DNA of 64,000 nucleotides, taken from NCBI RefSeq assembly GCF_001691565.1, contig NZ_MAYO01000003.1:1712766-1776765 (forward strand), read 5' to 3'. Below the pieces are notes generated by a model. It was not told where the DNA came from, searched no databases, and saw nothing but the letters and a program-made list of their open reading frames with translations. The number at the start of each line of letters is the position of its first letter. Position 1 is the stretch's first letter. Shown piece by piece: positions 15,188 through 25,237 of this stretch. The position numbers were made by a program, and so were the translations under genes. This stretch comes from Microbacterium oleivorans (lineage in GTDB: Bacteria > Actinomycetota > Actinomycetes > Actinomycetales > Microbacteriaceae).

Positions 15188-16504
15188 ATGACAGAAGCGA
15201 TGGAAACCCCCGGCGGCGAAGCATATCTCGCCGCCATTGCGGGCATCGTTGCGGACGTCGAGGACGTGGAGCGGCGGATGGCCGCGGTACAGGTCGCGCA
15301 GCTCCGTACGCTGGCCGCGGCGGGACGGCTGGCGGAGGCGCAGGGCGCGCACCCGAACGCGAAAGTGACCCTCCACGACATGGTGCTCCGGTCGGTTGCA
15401 GCAGAGCTCGGTGGGGCGATGCGGACGACCGACCGGACGGTGCAACGCCGGATCGGGGAAGCCCGGGTGACGATCGAAGGATTCCCGGCGGCGGTGGCGG
15501 CCTGGGAGGCCGGACGGATCGTCCGCGGACACGTGAAGGCGATCGTCGAGACCGGGCTGAACCTACCCGCAGAGATGTGGGCTGAGTTCGAAGCCATTGC
15601 GATCGAGCGATGCGAAGGCGAGACCCCGAACCGAGTGCGGGGTGAGCTGGAGATCCTGGCGCACCGGATGCATCCGCGATCGTTCGCCGAGCGGCATGAG
15701 GAAGCTGCGGCGCGGCGGTGCGTCAGGTTGATCCCGGGCCGGGACGGGATGTCGGATTTGATCGCGACCCTGCCGACCGTGATTGCGGAGGGGATCCACG
15801 ACCGGCTCACACAGCAGGCGCGGGCGATCGTCGACACGAGAGACGAACGCTCCGAGAACTCGGAGGTCGTCGCGACCGACGCGCGATCAACCGATCAGGT
15901 CCGCGCCGACGTGCTCGCCGACCTGCTCCTTGCCGGCACGCCGTCGCTTGATGACACGCGCGACACGACCGCCGGGCCACTGGGCGCGATCCGCGCGCGC
16001 GTGCAGGTGCTGATTCCCGCAGCGACTCTGACCGGTGCCGATGATGGACCGTGCGATCTGACCGGCCGCTCCCCCATTGACCCTGCGACCGCCCGCCTTC
16101 TCGCCGGTGCGACGCACACGTGGGAGCGCCTGTTCCACGACCCCACCACCGAAGTCACCGTCTCCACCGACTCGTACCGTGTCCCATCCGGGATGCGACG
16201 GTTCCTGCAAGCCCGCGACCAGCACTGCCGGTTCCCCGGCTGCCGCGTCGCCGCCATCCGGTGCGAAGTCGACCACACCCACGACCACGCCCTCGGCGGC
16301 AAAACCGAACTCTCCAACCTCGCCCACCTATGCCAACGACACCATTCGATGAAGCAGTTCACCGCATGGCGGGTCCGACAACTGTCGGGTGGCGTCCTCG
16401 AATGGACCTCACCCCTCGGCAGGACCTACCGCGAAGACGCACCCACCCCGGCCGTCGCCTTCACCCCTGCCGCCACACATCCCGGAGACCCGGCACCCTT
16501 CTGA
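15188..16504 (+). CDS. DUF222 / 13E12-repeat protein with C-terminal HNH motif
   Basis: The 438-residue protein has the helical DUF222 region (about 20-330, with AELGGAMRTTDRTVQRRIGEA and PNRVRGELEILAHRMHP) followed by an HNH nuclease motif: CRFPGCRVAAIRCEVDHTHDHALGGKTE... then NLAHLCQRHHSMK (about 352-405), with both CxxC-like and His residues intact. This actinobacterial family occurs in many copies per genome; its role is unsettled, and mobility or defence has been suggested. Here there is one intact copy with no second ORF. GATAGT six bases upstream of the ATG suggests a leaderless transcript. Codon use becomes less GC-strict in places, hinting at recent acquisition. Confidence 0.85.
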   Translation: MTEAMETPGGEAYLAAIAGIVADVEDVERRMAAVQVAQLRTLAAAGRLAEAQGAHPNAKVTLHDMVLRSVAAELGGAMRTTDRTVQRRIGEARVTIEGFPAAVAAWEAGRIVRGHVKAIVETGLNLPAEMWAEFEAIAIERCEGETPNRVRGELEILAHRMHPRSFAERHEEAAARRCVRLIPGRDGMSDLIATLPTVIAEGIHDRLTQQARAIVDTRDERSENSEVVATDARSTDQVRADVLADLLLAGTPSLDDTRDTTAGPLGAIRARVQVLIPAATLTGADDGPCDLTGRSPIDPATARLLAGATHTWERLFHDPTTEVTVSTDSYRVPSGMRRFLQARDQHCRFPGCRVAAIRCEVDHTHDHALGGKTELSNLAHLCQRHHSMKQFTAWRVRQLSGGVLEWTSPLGRTYREDAPTPAVAFTPAATHPGDPAPF

Positions 16505-16534
16505 GCACGGCGCGTCGCGACAGGGGAACGCGGA

Positions 16535-18253
16535 CTACGCCCCGACGACGACCGCGGAGTCCGGGGCCACGACAAGCTGCTCGCCGGCCGACGTCGGCTC
16601 GACGGACGCGATCCAGACGTCCCCACCGGCGACCTCCCACGGCTCGGACGACAGGTTCACGAGAACCCGCGCCGCGCCGCGGTGCAGAACGTACCGGGGA
16701 CCTGTCGAGGTGGTCTGCACCTCGGCATCCCGCCCACCGGGACCCGGGTGCGTCAGCTCGGGCCGCGAGCGCCGCAGATCGGCCAACTGCCGGTAGAGAT
16801 CCAGCAGCCGCGCGTGATCACCCTGCGACAGCTCCGACCAGTCCAGCTTCGACCGCTCAAACGTCGCGGGGTCGTTGGGGTGCGGCACGATGCTCTCGTC
16901 CCAGCCCATCTTCACGAACTCCGCGATCCGGCCCTTCGCCGTCGCCTCGGCGAGCTCCGGCTCGGGGTGCGAGGTGAAGAACTGCCACGGCGTCGACGCG
17001 CCCCACTCCTCGCCCATGAACAGCATCGGCGTCCCCGGCGCGGTCAGCGTCAGCACCGCCGCGATCGCCAGTCGATCCGTCGACAGCGTCGCCGTCAACC
17101 GGTCGCCCGCCGCACGGTTGCCGATCTGATCGTGATCCTGCGCGTACGTGACGAGCCGCCAGGATGCCGCCTCATCGGGCACCGGCTGGCCGTGATCGCG
17201 CTCACGGAACGACGAGTAGGTGCCGTTGTGGAAGAAGCCCTCCGTCCACACCTTCGGCAGCGCCTCAGGATCGGCGAAGTCCTCGTAGTACCCGACCGCC
17301 TCGCCCGTCAGCGCGACGTGCACGGCGTGGTGCCAGTCATCCGACCACTGCGCGGTCAGGCCGTAGCCGCCCGCCTCGCGCGGCAGGAACATCACCGGGT
17401 CGTTCAGGTCGCTCTCGGCGATCAGCGTCAACGGCCGCCCGACGTGCGCGCTCAGCGCGTCGGTCCGCTCCGCGATCTCCTGCAGGATGTGCACGGGCTG
17501 CTTTCCCGACTCGTGCAGCGCGTGCACGGCGTCGAGCCTCAGACCGTCGACGTGGAAGTCGCGCATCCACATCAGCGCGTTCTCGACGATGAACGACCGC
17601 ACGGCCGCCTCGTCGAGGTTGAGGCTGTCGCCCCACGTGTTCCGCGACCCGTCGCGCAGGTACGGACCGTACTCGGGCAGGTAGTTCCCGCTCGGCCCCA
17701 GGTGGTTGTAGACGACGTCCTGGATCACCGCGAGGCCCGCCGCGTGCGCGGCATCCACGAAGCGCTGATACGCGGCCGGACCGCCGTACGTCTCCTGCAC
17801 GGCGTACCACAGCACGCCGTCGTAGCCCCAGTTGTGGGTGCCGTTGAAGGCATTCACCGGCAGCAGCTCGATGTGCGTCACGCCGATGTCGATCAGGTGG
17901 TCGAACCGGGCGATCGCGGCATCCAACGTCCCTTCGGGCGTGAACGTCCCGAGGTGCAGCTCGTAGATCAGCCCGCCGGCAAGCTGCCGGCCGGTCCACG
18001 CCTCATCCGTCCACGAGAAGGATGCCGGGTCCACCCACGCCGACGCGTCGTGGACGCCTCGCGGCTGCCGCCGCGACCGCGGGTCGGGACGGAGGTCGTC
18101 GCCGTCACCGAGGACGAAGCCGTACTCGTCGCCGTCCGCCAGCGCGACGTCGGTGCGCCACCAGCCGTCACCGGCGGCGGTCAGCGCGACGTCGTCCGCA
18201 TCGGGGCGGCGCAGCCGCACCCGCTCGACACGCGGAGCCCAGACCTCGATCAC
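16535..18253 (-). CDS. treZ: Malto-oligosyltrehalose trehalohydrolase
   Basis: The 572-residue GH13 enzyme releases trehalose from maltooligosyl-trehalose. An N-terminal beta domain (1-95, [13 protein letters not shown]) precedes the barrel, with [35 protein letters not shown], the nucleophile region [10 protein letters not shown], the acid/base IAESDLND and DHDQIGNRA. Length is normal. The GTG start is chosen for its GTGA overlap with the treY stop, so translation is coupled. It is last of the treX-treY-treZ operon, all on the minus strand. The protein is cytoplasmic. Confidence 0.94.
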   Translation of the reverse strand: MIEVWAPRVERVRLRRPDADDVALTAAGDGWWRTDVALADGDEYGFVLGDGDDLRPDPRSRRQPRGVHDASAWVDPASFSWTDEAWTGRQLAGGLIYELHLGTFTPEGTLDAAIARFDHLIDIGVTHIELLPVNAFNGTHNWGYDGVLWYAVQETYGGPAAYQRFVDAAHAAGLAVIQDVVYNHLGPSGNYLPEYGPYLRDGSRNTWGDSLNLDEAAVRSFIVENALMWMRDFHVDGLRLDAVHALHESGKQPVHILQEIAERTDALSAHVGRPLTLIAESDLNDPVMFLPREAGGYGLTAQWSDDWHHAVHVALTGEAVGYYEDFADPEALPKVWTEGFFHNGTYSSFRERDHGQPVPDEAASWRLVTYAQDHDQIGNRAAGDRLTATLSTDRLAIAAVLTLTAPGTPMLFMGEEWGASTPWQFFTSHPEPELAEATAKGRIAEFVKMGWDESIVPHPNDPATFERSKLDWSELSQGDHARLLDLYRQLADLRRSRPELTHPGPGGRDAEVQTTSTGPRYVLHRGAARVLVNLSSEPWEVAGGDVWIASVEPTSAGEQLVVAPDSAVVVGA

Positions 18254-20598
18254 GATGCGTCCCCTTCGATGACGTCCGCCGGCGCGAGCAGCGCGACGGG
18301 GTAGGTGTCCAGCAGGTCGGCGAGCCGCAGACGACCGCCCTCGAACCGGCGCCCGGTCAGCACGTCGACCGTCGGGCCGACGTGCGTCAGCACCTCGGTG
18401 TCGCCCCAGCCGCCGCGAGCGGCGAGCCCGGCCGGCAACCGCGTCGCCACCGCCACGACGCCGCCGCGGTCGAAGGCGACCGCGTGGTCCGCGGCCTCCC
18501 CCGCGACCGTCATCGGCGTGTACCGCGTGAACAGCTCCGGATGGTCGCGCTTCAACCGCAAGGCGCGCGACACCACGAGCAGCTTCGCCGCGCCCGACGC
18601 GTCGACCGGCGGCATCCACCCCTCGTCGAGACGTGCGAGCAGGCGCCGGCGTTCCGCAAAGTCGACCTCGCGACGGTTGTCGGGGTCGACGAGCGAGTGG
18701 TCCCACAGCTCGGTGCCCTGGTAGACGTCCGGGACGCCCGGGCCCGCCAGCTGCAGCAGCTTCAGCGAGAGCGAGTTCGACCGGCCGAGCGGCGTGATCT
18801 CGTCGACGAAACCCTCGACGATCGCCCGCGCATCGCCGAAGGCGGCATCGACGAGGTCGTGCATCTTCTCTTCGAAAGCCTCATCCGGGTCCGACCAGGT
18901 CGTGCTGTTCCCCGCTTCGCGCGACGCCTTCTCGGCGTACGCGTGCAGACGCTCTCGCGATGCGGGCCACGCGCCGACGATCGCCTGCCAGAGCAGGTTG
19001 TCGAACGGGCCGTCACCGGTCGAGGCGACCTGGCGCAGCTCGCCGAGGACCTCGGTCCATCGATCGGGCATCTCGGCCAGCACGGACAGGCGCGCCCGGA
19101 CGTCCTCGCTGCGCTTCGTGTCGTGCGTCGACAGCGACGTCATCGCCGCCGGCCACGAGGCCTGACGACGAGCGGATGCCGCATGGAACCCGTCGACGTC
19201 GACCGCGAATTCGGTCGGGTCGCCGCCCACCTCGGTGAGCGTGCCGAGCCGGGTCCAGCGGTAGAACGTCGTGTCCTCGACGCCCTTCGCCATGACGGGA
19301 CCGGTCGACTGCATGAACCGCCGCGTGAACTCGCTGTCGGGGCCGGCCGTCAGGCGCGCCGCGATCGTCTCGAACGCGTCGCCCAGCTCGGGACGGCGCG
19401 ACGACGCCAGCGCGACCGCCTCACCGACCTCTTCGACGCCGGCGGGAAGGTAGGCGCGGTACACCGGGAACGCCGCGAGCAGCTCGGCGAGCGCGTCGAG
19501 CCACTGCTCGTCGGACGCGCCGTTCCGCTCACCGGCGGGGACGAGCGCCGCGAGCCGCAGCACCTCGGCATGCAAGCCGTCGGTCGCCCACGCGAGCTTG
19601 GCCTCGTGCATCATGTCGGCGTAGTCGGCTGCCGCACCGTCTCGCAGCTGCGTGTCGAGCAAGGTGAGGCCCTGCTCGCCGGACGGGTCGACGAGCACGC
19701 GGTCGAGGACCGCCATCGCGTCGTATCCGGTCGTGCCCTCGGTCGCCCACCACGACGGCAGGTCCTCGCCGTGCTCGAGGATCTTCTCCACCAGCACGTA
19801 CGCGCCATCCGTGGCATCCGCCAACAGGTCGAGGTACCCGCCCGGGTCGGCGAGGCCGTCCGGGTGGTCGACCCGCAGACCGTCGGCGAGACCCTCGTCG
19901 ATCCACCGCACGATCTCGACGTGGCTCGCATCGAACACGGCCGGGTCCTCGACGCGGACGCCCGCGAGCGTCGTCACGGCGAAGAAGCGACGGTAGTTGA
20001 GTTCCGCGTCACCGCGGCGCCAGAACAGCAGCTCGTAGTGCTGCGCCGCGAGGACGTCGCGGACGTCCCCCTCGCCGGTGCCGTCCGCGAGCGGGAACTC
20101 GTGGTCGAAATACCGGACGACGCCCGCCTCGGCGTCGATCGTGATCTCGCCCGCCTCGACGGCGGCATCGAGCTCCGACCCGAGCACGGGCAGCCGCAGC
20201 CGTCCGCCGAGCGCCCAGTTCACGTCGAACGCCGCCGCGTGGGGCGACGCCTGTCCCTGGCGCAGGACGTCCCACCACCACGGGTTCTGCCGCGGATCCG
20301 ACACGCCCTGGTGGTTCGGCACGATGTCGATGAGGATGCCGAGTCCCGCCTCGCGTGCCGCGGCGGCGAACCGCGTCAGCCCCTCGGCGCCGCCGCGCTC
20401 CGGGTCGACGACGGTCGGGTCGACGACGTCGTAGCCGTGATCCGACCCGCTCGTCGCGGCCAGGATCGGTGACAGGTAGGCCCAGTCCACGCCGAGGTCG
20501 CGCAGGTAGTCCGTGAGTTCGGCCGCGGCATCCAGGTCGAATCCGGTCCGGATCTGCAGCCGGTACGTCGAGCGCGGCGTCGCGTGCGCGTTGGCCAT
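18250..20598 (-). CDS. treY: Malto-oligosyltrehalose synthase
   Basis: The 782-residue GH13 protein converts the reducing-end alpha-1,4 bond of a maltodextrin to an alpha,alpha-1,1 bond. Motifs seen: [17 protein letters not shown] at the start, [39 protein letters not shown] (nucleophile Asp), [12 protein letters not shown] (acid/base Glu) and [18 protein letters not shown] long helical insertion region (about 300-500) is characteristic of TreY. ATG overlaps the treX stop by one base (TGATG). It makes the substrate for TreZ next in the operon. Confidence 0.95.
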   Translation of the reverse strand: MANAHATPRSTYRLQIRTGFDLDAAAELTDYLRDLGVDWAYLSPILAATSGSDHGYDVVDPTVVDPERGGAEGLTRFAAAAREAGLGILIDIVPNHQGVSDPRQNPWWWDVLRQGQASPHAAAFDVNWALGGRLRLPVLGSELDAAVEAGEITIDAEAGVVRYFDHEFPLADGTGEGDVRDVLAAQHYELLFWRRGDAELNYRRFFAVTTLAGVRVEDPAVFDASHVEIVRWIDEGLADGLRVDHPDGLADPGGYLDLLADATDGAYVLVEKILEHGEDLPSWWATEGTTGYDAMAVLDRVLVDPSGEQGLTLLDTQLRDGAAADYADMMHEAKLAWATDGLHAEVLRLAALVPAGERNGASDEQWLDALAELLAAFPVYRAYLPAGVEEVGEAVALASSRRPELGDAFETIAARLTAGPDSEFTRRFMQSTGPVMAKGVEDTTFYRWTRLGTLTEVGGDPTEFAVDVDGFHAASARRQASWPAAMTSLSTHDTKRSEDVRARLSVLAEMPDRWTEVLGELRQVASTGDGPFDNLLWQAIVGAWPASRERLHAYAEKASREAGNSTTWSDPDEAFEEKMHDLVDAAFGDARAIVEGFVDEITPLGRSNSLSLKLLQLAGPGVPDVYQGTELWDHSLVDPDNRREVDFAERRRLLARLDEGWMPPVDASGAAKLLVVSRALRLKRDHPELFTRYTPMTVAGEAADHAVAFDRGGVVAVATRLPAGLAARGGWGDTEVLTHVGPTVDVLTGRRFEGGRLRLADLLDTYPVALLAPADVIEGDAS

Positions 20599-22808
20599 CA
20601 GTGGGGCAGTTCCGTGTGGGGCGCCTGCGCGGGGATGACGTCGATCGTGCCCGTCATCGCGGCGAGCGAGGCCGCGACCGATGGGTCGGACTCGACCGTG
20701 TCCTCCTCGTGGTCGCGCAGCACGACGAGCGCGCGACCGCCGACGGAGACGCTCGCGCCCTGCTCGACGACGGGCGAATCGGCCGCCCCGCCGGCGGTGT
20801 CGACGATGATCTCCCATGTCGGGCTCGCCGACGCGGTCGGCACCGTGAACTCGACCGTCTCGTCGCCCGCGTTGAAGAAGACGAAGAAGTGGCGGTCGTG
20901 GATCTCCTCGCCGCGGCGGTCGCGTTCGCGGATGCCGTCGCCGTTGAGGAACACGCCGACCGCACGGCCGAAGCCGGAGTCCCAGTCCTCGGGCTGCATC
21001 TCGGAGCCGTCGGGACGGATCCACGCGATGTCGGGGAGCGGCGCCCCCTCCTCGCGTCGGACCGGACGGCCGTCGAAGAAGCGGCGACGGCGGAACGTCG
21101 GGTGGTCGCGGCGCAGGCGGGCGAGCACCGAGGTGAACTCGATGAGCGGCTGGTCGATCGAGGTCCAGTCGATCCAGGTGAGCTCGTTGTCCTGCGCGTA
21201 CCCGTTGTTGTTGCCGTTCTGCGTGCGGCCGAGCTCGTCGCCGTGCGAGATCATCGGCACGCCCTGGCTCAGCAGCATCGTCGCGAGGAAGTTCCGCTGC
21301 TGCCGCGCCCGCACCCGCAGGATGTCGGGGTCGTCGGTGGGGCCTTCGACGCCGTGGTTGTACGAGCGGTTGTGCGATTCGCCGTCGTTGTTGTCCTCGC
21401 CGTTGGCCTCGTTGTGCTTCTCGTTGTAGGAGACGAGGTCGCGCAGGGTGAACCCGTCGTGCGCGGTGACGAAGTTGATGGATGCCACCGGCCACCGCCC
21501 GTCCTGCTCGTACAGGTCCGCCGAGCCCGTGAGGCGCAGGGCGAACTCGCCGAGCGTCGACGGCTCGCCGCGCCAGAAGTCGCGGACGGTGTCGCGGTAC
21601 TTGCCGTTCCACTCGGTCCACTGGGGCGGGAAGTTGCCGACCTGGTACCCGCCGGGGCCGATGTCCCACGGCTCGGCGATCAGCTTCACCTGGCTGACGA
21701 TCGGGTCCTGCTGCACGAGCTCGAAGAACGCCGACAGCCGGTCGACGTCGTAGAACTCGCGGGCGAGGGTCGAGGCGAGGTCGAAGCGGAAGCCGTCGAC
21801 GTGCATCTCGAGCACCCAGTACCGTAGCGAGTCCATGATCAGCTGCAGGGTGTGCGGGTTGCCGACGTTGAGGCTGTTGCCCGTGCCGGTGTAGTCCGTG
21901 TAGTACCGCTTGTCGTCATCCTCGAGCCGGTAGTAGGCGAGGTTGTCGATGCCGCGCATCGAGAGCGTCGGGCCCATGTGGTTGCCCTCGGCGGTGTGGT
22001 TGTAGACGACGTCGAGGATGACCTCGATGCCCGCGGCATGTAGGGCGCGCACCATCGCCTTGAACTCCTGCACCTGCTGACCGACGCCGCCGGCAGCCGA
22101 GTAGGTGTTCTGCGGCGCGAAGAAGGCGATCGTGTTGTACCCCCAGTAGTTGGAGAGGTCCTTCTCCTGGAGGGTCGAATCGTTCACGAACTGGTGCACC
22201 GGCATGAGCTCGAGCGCCGTGACGCCGATCTTCTTCAGGTGCTCGATGACGACGGGGTGCGCGATCGCGCTGTAGGTGCCGCGGATGTCCTCGGGGATGT
22301 CGGGGTGCGTCATCGTGAGGCCCTTGACGTGGGCTTCGTAGATGACGCTCTCGGCGTACGGCGTCTTCGGCTGGCGGTCTCCCTGCCAGTCGAAGTACGG
22401 GTTCACGACAACGCCCTTCATCATGGCGGCGGCGGAGTCGTCGTCGTTCGTCGAGTCGGGGTCGCCGAACGTGTAGCTGAAGACCGACTGGTCCCACTCG
22501 ATCTGACCGTCGACGGCTTTCGCGTACGGGTCGAGGAGCAGCTTGTTCGGGTTGAACCGCTGACCGTTCTCGGGGTCGTACGGACCGTGGACGCGGTAGC
22601 CGTAGCGCTGCCCCGGCTGCACGGAGGGCAGGTAGGCGTGCCAGACGAACGCGTCCACGTCGATGAGCTCGACGCGGGTCTCCTCGCCGTTCTCGTCGAA
22701 CAGGCAGAGCTCGACTTTCTCCGCGCACTCGCTGAACAGGGCGAAGTTCGTCCCATTGCCGTCGAAGGTCGCTCCCAGGGGGTAAGCGGAACCGGGCCAA
22801 ACCTGCAT
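20598..22808 (-). CDS. treX: Glycogen debranching enzyme (GlgX/TreX type isoamylase)
   Basis: The 736-residue GH13 subfamily 11 enzyme has an N-terminal CBM48 domain ([26 protein letters not shown]) and the four conserved GH13 regions: [19 protein letters not shown] (nucleophile), [14 protein letters not shown] (acid/base) and the [20 protein letters not shown] block. It cuts alpha-1,6 branches of glycogen so TreY can work on linear chains. A ribosome binding site AGGAG lies five bases before the ATG. It is the first gene of the trehalose operon. A TACTGT box about 45 bases upstream on the minus strand is a possible -10. Confidence 0.94.
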   Translation of the reverse strand: MQVWPGSAYPLGATFDGNGTNFALFSECAEKVELCLFDENGEETRVELIDVDAFVWHAYLPSVQPGQRYGYRVHGPYDPENGQRFNPNKLLLDPYAKAVDGQIEWDQSVFSYTFGDPDSTNDDDSAAAMMKGVVVNPYFDWQGDRQPKTPYAESVIYEAHVKGLTMTHPDIPEDIRGTYSAIAHPVVIEHLKKIGVTALELMPVHQFVNDSTLQEKDLSNYWGYNTIAFFAPQNTYSAAGGVGQQVQEFKAMVRALHAAGIEVILDVVYNHTAEGNHMGPTLSMRGIDNLAYYRLEDDDKRYYTDYTGTGNSLNVGNPHTLQLIMDSLRYWVLEMHVDGFRFDLASTLAREFYDVDRLSAFFELVQQDPIVSQVKLIAEPWDIGPGGYQVGNFPPQWTEWNGKYRDTVRDFWRGEPSTLGEFALRLTGSADLYEQDGRWPVASINFVTAHDGFTLRDLVSYNEKHNEANGEDNNDGESHNRSYNHGVEGPTDDPDILRVRARQQRNFLATMLLSQGVPMISHGDELGRTQNGNNNGYAQDNELTWIDWTSIDQPLIEFTSVLARLRRDHPTFRRRRFFDGRPVRREEGAPLPDIAWIRPDGSEMQPEDWDSGFGRAVGVFLNGDGIRERDRRGEEIHDRHFFVFFNAGDETVEFTVPTASASPTWEIIVDTAGGAADSPVVEQGASVSVGGRALVVLRDHEEDTVESDPSVAASLAAMTGTIDVIPAQAPHTELPH

Positions 22809-22877
22809 GCGAACTCCTGTGATAGGTGGAAGGCAACAGTACCCAGGCAGGGTTTCCGGCCCCGGGCCCTTGACAGT

Positions 22878-23345
22878 TCAGCGCAGCGACAGCATGTCGT
22901 CGAGGTAGTCGGCGAGGGGTCTCGGCGGCCCGGTGTGACTCCACGCGACGTGCGGCACGCCGCCTCGCAGCGACAGGATGCCGGAACTCTCGCCACGGTC
23001 GACGGCGGCGGCATCCATCTCGGTCCAGCCCAGGTGGAGCACCTCCCCCTCGGCGAACCCGCCGCGGAAGGCGGCGGCGGCCCGCTCCGACCGCGCGCGC
23101 TGGGCCTCGGCGGTGTATCCGCGGACCGCATCGTGTCGCGCGCGGAGGACCTCCCCGGTCGCGAACACCCGGTCCTCGCTGATCAGGAGCGCGCCGAGGT
23201 GCCAGGCCTCCGTGACGGGAACGATGCGGGGAGCGCGCCCGATGCCCAGGATGCGGCGGTTCGCGGCCCACTCCCCCAGGCGCTCGCGCGGCGAGCCGGC
23301 CAGGCGCTCCCGTGCCGCCTGCAGCAGGCTGGTGACGGTCGCCAC
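22878..23345 (-). CDS. Conserved hypothetical protein next to the alarmone synthetase
   Basis: The 155-residue protein is soluble, alpha-helical at the N-terminus (VTSLLQAARERLAG...), with a central RIVPVTEAWHLGALLI and a beta-rich stretch GEVLHLGWTEMDAAAVDRGESSG, then GILSLRGGVPHVAWSHTG. I do not recognise a known catalytic motif. The GTG start lies two bases after the stop of the alarmone synthetase gene, so the two are co-transcribed and likely coupled. Similar short proteins occur in relatives, but I cannot name a function. Confidence 0.65.
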   Translation of the reverse strand: MATVTSLLQAARERLAGSPRERLGEWAANRRILGIGRAPRIVPVTEAWHLGALLISEDRVFATGEVLRARHDAVRGYTAEAQRARSERAAAAFRGGFAEGEVLHLGWTEMDAAAVDRGESSGILSLRGGVPHVAWSHTGPPRPLADYLDDMLSLR

Positions 23346-23347
23346 CG

Positions 23348-24031
23348 TCAGACGAGGCGCGTCGGCGCGGTCGCCCCGGCGCCGCGGATCTGCTGGTGGA
23401 GGCGCGTCATCCGGGCGTCGAGCTCGGCGGCCGCATCGGCGGCATCCTTCAACTGCCCCAGCAGACCGTCGGGCACCTGTCGCTCGTACTTGTAGTAGAT
23501 CTTGTGCTCCAGGCTCGCCCAGAAGTCCATGGCGATCGTGCGGAACTGCACCTCGACGGGCACGTCGACGCGGCCGGTCGAGAGGTAGACGGGGACTTCG
23601 AGGATCGCGTGCAGGCTCTTGTAGCCGTTGCCCTTGGGGGTCGCGATGTAGTCCTCCACCTCGCGCACGGTGATGTCGTCCTGCGCGCTCAGCAGGTCGA
23701 ACAGGCGGTACACGTCGTTCACGAAACTGCAGGTGATGCGGATGCCGGCCACGTCGGTGATGTGCGCACGCACCGACTCGAAGTCGGGATCGATGCCGCG
23801 GCGCTGGATCTTCTCGACGAGGCTGTCGGGCGACTTCACGCGGCTCGAGACGTGCTCGATCGGGTTGTAGTCGTGCATCTCATGGAACTCCTCGCGGAGG
23901 ATCGAGATCTTCGTCTCGATCTCCTGCAGGCCGAACCGGTACTCCATGAGGAAGCGCTGGAACTCATCGCGCATGCTCCGAAGAGAGGAGGCCGACACCG
24001 TGATCTGCTGCTCGTCGAGCGGAGTGGACAT
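23348..24031 (-). CDS. Small alarmone synthetase (RelA/SpoT GTP pyrophosphokinase domain)
   Basis: The 227-residue protein is a single RelA/SpoT synthetase domain without hydrolase or ACT domains, the size of RelP/RelQ enzymes that make (p)ppGpp from GTP/GDP and ATP. Seen: HVSSRVKSPDSLVEKIQRRG, HITDVAGIRITCSFVNDVYRLFDLL, DYIATPKGNGYKSLHAILEVP (the substrate-binding YKSLH block) and VPVEVQFRTIAMDFWASLEHKIYYKY. The EVQFRT motif and the Glu of the metal site are intact. It is cytoplasmic. A TAGCGT box six bases before its ATG suggests a leaderless start. Linked to a hypothetical gene downstream. Confidence 0.9.
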   Translation of the reverse strand: MSTPLDEQQITVSASSLRSMRDEFQRFLMEYRFGLQEIETKISILREEFHEMHDYNPIEHVSSRVKSPDSLVEKIQRRGIDPDFESVRAHITDVAGIRITCSFVNDVYRLFDLLSAQDDITVREVEDYIATPKGNGYKSLHAILEVPVYLSTGRVDVPVEVQFRTIAMDFWASLEHKIYYKYERQVPDGLLGQLKDAADAAAELDARMTRLHQQIRGAGATAPTRLV

Positions 24032-24037
24032 GAGGCG

Positions 24038-24043
24038 ACGCTA
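24038..24043 (-). promoter_or_regulatory. -10 box TAGCGT of the leaderless alarmone synthetase gene
   Basis: TAGCGT on the minus strand, six bases before ATG at 24031. Confidence 0.55.
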
Positions 24044-24078
24044 TCGGGAACCACTCCGAGCGCGCTGGGAAGGATTTC

Positions 24079-25083
24079 TCACCCCGCCGTGGGCGCCGCC
24101 GTCGTCGCTCGGGGTACGAGCGCGGTCGGCAGTCGCAGGTGGGTCGCCGCGGGCGTTCCGCCGCCCATGAGCTCGAGCAGCATCGTGACCGCTTCGGCGC
24201 CGAGACGCTGCATCGGCTGACGAACGGTCGTCAGAGCGGGCACCGACTGCGAGGCGTCCGGGACGTCGTCGAACCCCACGACCGAGAGGTCCTCGGGCAC
24301 CGACAGACCGTGCTCGTGCGCGACGCGGATCACCGTGAGCGCAGAGACGTCGTTGGCGGCGAACACGGCGGTGGGCCGATCGGGTCGTCGCAGCAACCGC
24401 GTCGCCGCCTCGCGCGAGATGTCCTCGACGTAGCGTCCGACACCGACGAGACCCGGATCGAACGGGATGCGGGCGTCTTCGAGTGCGCGCCGGTACCCGC
24501 CCTCGCGGAGCATCGAGGAGCGGAGGTCCGGGCGGCCTGCGACGAAACCGATGCGGCGGTGCCCGAGCGAGACGAGGTAGGCGACCGCGTGCCGGGCGCC
24601 GGCGAAACTGTCGGACTCGACGGTCGGGAGATCGGCGGGTCCCGTGTGCGGATCGATCGCGACGACGGGGACCTCCGCCGTGACGTTGACGACCGTGGGG
24701 GTGACCATGATGACGCCGTCGACGAGGGTGCCGCTGAGCCGACTCAGCGATCGCCGCTCCCACCCGTCGCTCGAGACCGCCCGCGACCCGCTGTAGGCGA
24801 GGAGGTCGAGCCGGGAGTCGCGGAGAGCGGCGCCGACGCCCTTGAGGACCTCGGCGGAGAAGGGCTCGAAGTCGGCGACGAGGACCCCGACGACGCCGGT
24901 CTGCCGGGCGCGCATGCTGCTGGCGACGAGGCTCGATTCATAGCCGAGTTCCTCGACGGCGGTGAGCACGCGCTGCACGGTCGCAGGCGCGACGCCGTAT
25001 CTGCCGTTGACGGCCTTCGACACGGTCGCCACCGAGACACCGGCGGCGGCGGCGACGTCGTGGATGGTGGCTCGGGTTCGCAT
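24079..25083 (-). CDS. LacI family transcriptional repressor (controls the adjacent sugar operon)
   Basis: The 334-residue protein has an N-terminal HTH (TIHDVAAAAGVSVATVSKAVNGRYGV, residues 6-31), the hinge helix ASSMRARQTG, and a periplasmic-binding-like effector domain (GVVGVLVADFEPF, VVAIDPHTG, HRRIGFVAGRP, PTAVFAANDVSALTVI, LSVVGFDDVPDA). It is divergent from the CUT1 transporter-GH3 operon, and a palindrome typical of LacI operators (25107-25126) lies between them and overlaps the operon's -35 box. The effector is probably a beta-glucoside or its breakdown product. A TACGCT box seven bases before the ATG gives a leaderless message. Confidence 0.93.
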   Translation of the reverse strand: MRTRATIHDVAAAAGVSVATVSKAVNGRYGVAPATVQRVLTAVEELGYESSLVASSMRARQTGVVGVLVADFEPFSAEVLKGVGAALRDSRLDLLAYSGSRAVSSDGWERRSLSRLSGTLVDGVIMVTPTVVNVTAEVPVVAIDPHTGPADLPTVESDSFAGARHAVAYLVSLGHRRIGFVAGRPDLRSSMLREGGYRRALEDARIPFDPGLVGVGRYVEDISREAATRLLRRPDRPTAVFAANDVSALTVIRVAHEHGLSVPEDLSVVGFDDVPDASQSVPALTTVRQPMQRLGAEAVTMLLELMGGGTPAATHLRLPTALVPRATTAAPTAG

Positions 25084-25090
25084 GCGTCGA

Positions 25091-25096
25091 AGCGTA
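25091..25096 (-). promoter_or_regulatory. -10 box TACGCT of the leaderless lacI gene
   Basis: On the minus strand TACGCT is seven bases before ATG at 25083. Confidence 0.5.
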
Positions 25097-25106
25097 TCGC
25101 CATGGA

Positions 25107-25126
25107 AAACATTTTCGAAAACGTTT
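25107..25126. promoter_or_regulatory. LacI-type operator palindrome
   Basis: AAACATTTTCGAAAACGTTT is a 20-base near-perfect palindrome (one mismatched pair) centred on TTTTCGAAAA, AT-rich against a GC-rich background. It ends within the -35 box of the divergent sugar operon and lies about ten bases from the lacI -10 box, so a bound LacI dimer would block both promoters. Confidence 0.8.
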
Positions 25127-25153
25127 GACGTGGCCGACAACAATTCCGACACT
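25125..25153 (+). promoter_or_regulatory. Promoter of the beta-glucoside transporter operon
   Basis: TTGACG (25125-25130) and GACACT (25148-25153) are separated by exactly 17 bases. The -35 box overlaps the LacI operator. The transcript would have a leader of about 75 bases before the binding-protein start. Confidence 0.6.
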
Positions 25154-25237
25154 GGGGACCGAACCCCGGCACGCACCGCCGGGACCACCCGCACCTCGAG
25201 GACCGAGCGTGCACTCAATGAGGAGATTGGTGATCAC

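Noticed and set aside
18022..20472. Plus-strand open frame of 816 codons opposite treY and treZ
   Set aside because: Shadow frame of TreY/TreZ; repetitive Arg/Val/Asp-rich product without motifs.
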